A stretch of DNA of 64,000 nucleotides from Vespa crabro (lineage: Eukaryota; Arthropoda; Insecta; Hymenoptera; Vespidae). The notes under the pieces are model-generated. The model had not been told where the DNA came from and did no database searches. It saw nothing but the letters and a program-made list of their open reading frames with translations. Positions 60,683 to 64,000 of the stretch are shown in pieces. The stretch spans positions 930,001 through 994,000 of the forward strand of contig NC_060979.1 in assembly GCF_910589235.1 (NCBI RefSeq). The letters are read 5' to 3'. Positions within the stretch are counted from its first letter, which is position 1; every line of letters begins with the position of its first letter. The position numbers were made by a program, and so were the translations under genes.

Positions 60683-62616
60683 CTGAAATTGAATATTTCT
60701 TTTTAATTGGTATAAATAAAATTATGCAGTGATACGAGTATTAGTTATATATGAGTATACACTAGATTTTGATTTACGAATTCATTTTATTATTGAAATA
60801 AGGTTATAATGTCTGCTTTAGAAAGAAATAAAATCTATATAATCTATCAAATCTTCAGACATAAACTTTTTAAAGCGAGTAAATTAATTTTACTTTCTTG
60901 CAATTTCTTCTAAAAAGAAATTGTAATACTTACTCTCATTTAATTTTTAACTATATATATTTTAGGAACGTTCGATGATATAGTGTTCCTTATAGAACGA
61001 TTATTTAAGAATAATAATTTTTCTCATTTATATTGTAGAACTACAATAGTCATATGTTAATTTCAGGAGATTCCATTTTTGTATCGTTTCATGAAAATAC
61101 ATTTCCACTTCCTCGTCTTTTTCTTCCCTCCTGCAAGCTACTCAAAGAAAATACTTGTGTCATGTACTTTTTCAAAAGAACGATTTAAATTATAACAGTA
61201 GGGAATATTATTAAATAACATTTGGTCAAATATTATTGTATTATTACTAATATAATAAAACCTGAAATGTATCTTTCCATTTATGACGTGTTGATCTGTT
61301 CTTCATTTTAATATAATATTTCAAAACTGCAATTAATGATTCTAATTTTAATAATATTTTACGTCATCAACTTTATTAATTAATTGATAATAATGGTTTT
61401 CTTTACAGTCAGAACTTTTATTAAGCTGAACGTACATCTTTGTTAAAAAATTTTTATTTTGGTTAGTAGAAGAGTGGAATAATCAAAGCAATAACTTAGG
61501 CGACACCTTGCGGTAGTAATGTGTAAGCTTATTATGGTGGCGTTCGAGTATTTTGTTTTAGCTAGACTATCAAATCATAAGTTCCCTCGAAATATAGCTT
61601 CCTTATTTATCGACACTATGGTATCAGCCATATTTAAAAATAGAATCGATGAACGACATACTAGGCTCGATAATGATGCCGGGAGCGTGCCTGGAGAAAG
61701 ATTACCAGAAATACAGTAGATTTTGTGAAAAATAAAACAGTTTTTGGAAAATGATTTTGTATGAAATACTTGTTAAGTATAAGATATAGTGCTACAATTA
61801 ACTATCTTTTCAAATTCTCCATAGCATCTTATTATTTACGTTTATAAACTTTAAAACGTCTTATTTCTGTTCGTGTTTTTCTGAATTCTTTATAAACTCA
61901 AATGTTACTACGTTCATTCTTATTATATTTTTGCATTTACATATTCGTATCAACATGCAATGCAACTATGTCACATTAATTGATTTCATATTATTATAAC
62001 AATTTTTTAATCTATTTCTGTCGATGCACATATACTTTTCGTTGATCCTATTTAACTCGCATTCTTTAGAATTATTTTTGTTCCTATTTGGTCTCTATTT
62101 TTCTATTAATCTTGTTCAAACACCTTTTTATAAAAATGTAACTACTAGATATCAATATGAACTCCAAGATAAAGGAAACTGTTCTCTACTTTGGTAAAGA
62201 AAAATCATGGATTTTCTTTAAATCAATTCAATCCACCATTTATCCTTACATCTGTTAGAAATCCATTCCAACTTTTTTCAATTTATTTTATTAATAAATG
62301 CTCTTATTTATTTGGTATAAGAACGTTTTCTTTTGATCGTATCAGCTCTTTTTTAAACGACAAATAATTACAAACATGATATCAGAAGACAATATTTTTA
62401 TTATATTTATATATATTTATATATTTGTATCCTTCAATATTTAGTTATAGATTTTTTAAAATTATATGAAATATCCAGTTAAATATCTCGATCGAAAAAC
62501 ACCGTTCATAAATGTGTTAATATGTGAGAAATATGGCAAGGGAATAAAATTAATATATACTTTACTTATTTCCGAAAGTATTTCTCGTTTTGCATAAATA
62601 AAATTGAGGCACTTTC

Positions 62617-62855
62617 ATCAAAATTATAAATGTTTGAAGCAAGTATTATTTCCTTATGTTCATGTCACGTACAGATGTTGTTGTCGAATGTACTCATCCG
62701 AACAATAACTTCTCCCTTCAACCATAGAAGGCTTCAACTATCAGTGTATGCAACACATAACGATCAAAAACTTTACATTTGGAAATTAATTTTCGACGTT
62801 TTGGTTAAATTTATGGGATTTGAGATCAGTATCATGAATGCACTTCAAAAAAAAA
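62617..62855. other. Right-arm-only segment, about 240 bp
   Basis: The left arm near 39720-39745 passes directly between the sequences that flank this segment. It has no terminal repeats that I can see and a slightly less AT-rich mix. It lies inside a 122-codon open frame (62630-62998) that is not matched in the left arm. Origin unknown: an insertion here or a deletion on the left. Confidence 0.4.
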
Positions 62856-63305
62856 TCCAAAATAATGAATTTACCAGTAAAAATGATACGGAATTAATAT
62901 GTATATCGGCAACAAAACTCAGCAGTTATGATTTCGAAATACGTATTTGTCGAAAGAACATTGAATTATCTTACTCATTTTATCTTAATTTTCAATAATA
63001 AAGAGAAGATCTAGTAAAAGTGATACATTGTTTTAAAGAAGTTTAGGAGTGAAACTCATGGGTAAGCATTTGGCCACAATTTAACACTTAATAAAAATTA
63101 AATATAAAAAAATAAGTATATATTATATGCAATAAATGGCGTAGTGTATAAGGAAAAGGTTCTAACCCAAATATCTGTCCGAGATTACACGAATAAAAAC
63201 CGTTTAATTTTGATTTATTTTCATTCAAGAAATTATTGATTCGTAGGCGATAGCCTAAATTATGCTTATTTTTATCCTTCATTCATTTGCTTATCTTTGC
63301 TTCTT

Positions 63306-64000
63306 TTACGGAGATCCAAATGTTACAAGCAGCCTGGAAATCATAGCCCATGTGATCATAAATAGGATACAGGCGATAAGAAGTTTCAATCCTTGATGCA
63401 TCAGATAAAACCTTGAAAATTTGAAAAATCAATATTATTTGAAAGTGATTGTTAATAATAGAGGGACAACGAAGTAAAAATGCAATAAAAAGGATACCTT
63501 CGCCATTTTATACGAGCTTGTGGGAGTGTTTCAATAGGATCCTTTAAGATATATTTTCTTACACCTGTGAAATATGTTTCAAAATAAGTATTCCAAACGA
63601 GATCCTTCATATCACAATAGAATAATTCACGATCTTCGATCGTTAACTTCTTCAACAATTCGTTCCATCTTTCATTCGTAAATTTTTTTTCGTTTATAGA
63701 AAAATAACTAAGTAGATTTGACATTTCGTGAATCTTATTGTACATTCTGAATAACCTTGAACGGAAAGGATTATCGCCAGATGAAATTTTTCGCTTCTTT
63801 ATCGTTCTAATATGCTCTCTCCAGAAAATAAGATAAGAGAAATTTACCTTGGGTTTCTATCCGTGCACAAAGAGAGTGTATCGATTATAAGAGCTGGTAG
63901 TAAATGTAGAAAATATACGTAGAAAAGATAGATCGACCGATATTTTGTTATTTCAAAGATAGGGCACCAAATTGCCTTTTCAAACGGTACCAATTCTCCA
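63306..64000 (-). CDS. Fatty acyl-CoA reductase, 3' part (cut by window edge)
   Basis: Minus-strand exons: 63848 to beyond 64000, 63498-63755 and 63306-63411. They match exons 7-9 of the complete gene with identical lengths (258 and 106 nt) for the last two, the same phases and GT-AG sites. The visible protein is about 172 residues, open throughout, covering most of the FAR_C domain (ITKYRSIYLFYVYF, KKFTNERWNELLKKL, ETYFTGVRKYILKDP) and the C-terminal hydrophobic segment, ending in the same GSP-stop. By eye 26 of about 517 nt differ from the left gene, 17 of them changing the amino acid. The NAD-binding half lies outside the window, so activity cannot be judged. It converges on the complete FAR across P2. 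Confidence 0.87.

Larger units (their letters stand above)
52917..61216. repeat. P2 inverted repeat, right inner (near-identical) arm
   Basis: Reverse complement of 41137-49436 with constant pairing sum 102353. All left-arm features recur on the opposite strand. Confidence 0.93.
61217..64000. repeat. P2 inverted repeat, right outer (diverged) arm
   Basis: Pairs with 38613-41136 with substitutions and indels. Contains block Z (61217-61550), block X (62290-62540), a broken FAR mini-exon (about 62560-62600, minus strand), a right-only stretch of about 245 bp (62617-62855), FAR 3' flank (about 63000-63305) and the 3' part of a FAR gene. It continues past the window edge. Confidence 0.85.

Noticed and set aside
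1..64000. tRNA, rRNA or bacterial symbiont sequence
   Set aside because: No cloverleaf-type A/B-box pair, rRNA core or dense bacterial gene layout was noticed. Introns, LTR elements and FAR exons all point to an insect nuclear genome. I could not run a covariance-model search.

Overview
The window reads as nuclear DNA of an insect, most likely a hymenopteran and plausibly an apid bee. It is very AT-rich and intron-bearing, and nearly every recognisable gene piece belongs to one family: fatty acyl-CoA reductase (FAR; NAD-binding_4 plus FAR_C/'sterile' domains), which makes fatty alcohols for pheromones, waxes and cuticle. From memory, not checked here, a large expansion of one FAR subgroup (FAR-A) in repeat-rich DNA has been described in bumblebees and stingless bees (Tupec et al., eLife 2019). 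This locus fits that picture. The species cannot be fixed from the sequence alone.

Layout. (1) 1-27663 is a large inverted repeat, P1. Its left arm (1-12940) runs off the window. Its right arm is 17571-27663, and the spacer is 12941-17570. The outer ~9 kb of the arms look identical, apart from two extra TA units in one microsatellite. The inner ~1 kb is 2-7% diverged, and the left arm carries a 2.8-kb Ty3/gypsy-type LTR element (9151-11927). The spacer holds the broken bodies of two convergent FAR genes; their promoters and first coding mini-exons lie in the inner arms. The arms also carry mirrored piggyBac and copia remnants and a FAR exon-2 fragment. (2) 27664-36880 is a plus-strand, head-to-tail array of decayed FAR copies. 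Each 3' end is followed closely by the promoter and mini-exon of the next unit. (3) 35413-39303 is the one complete FAR gene: nine coding exons, predicted 551 residues, all junctions in frame. (4) 38613-64000 is a second large inverted repeat, P2. Near-identical arms of 8.3 kb (41137-49436 and 52917-61216) flank a 3.48-kb spacer, with more diverged outer arms. The intact FAR forms the left outer arm. The right outer arm ends in the 3' part of a second open FAR gene on the minus strand (63306-64000, cut by the window edge), so the two genes converge on the palindrome.

How it works together. A recurrent unit (core promoter, ATG mini-exon, ~1.4-kb first intron, eight further coding exons, 3' flank, then the next promoter) has been copied in tandem, inverted, deleted and scrambled. 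P1 and P2 share sequence blocks in a rearranged order, so they descend from the same units. This is birth-and-death evolution of a FAR cluster, with strong hints of arm-to-arm gene conversion (or, alternatively, assembly duplication). I saw no tRNA, rRNA or CRISPR array. All identity figures are by-eye alignments, not computed.
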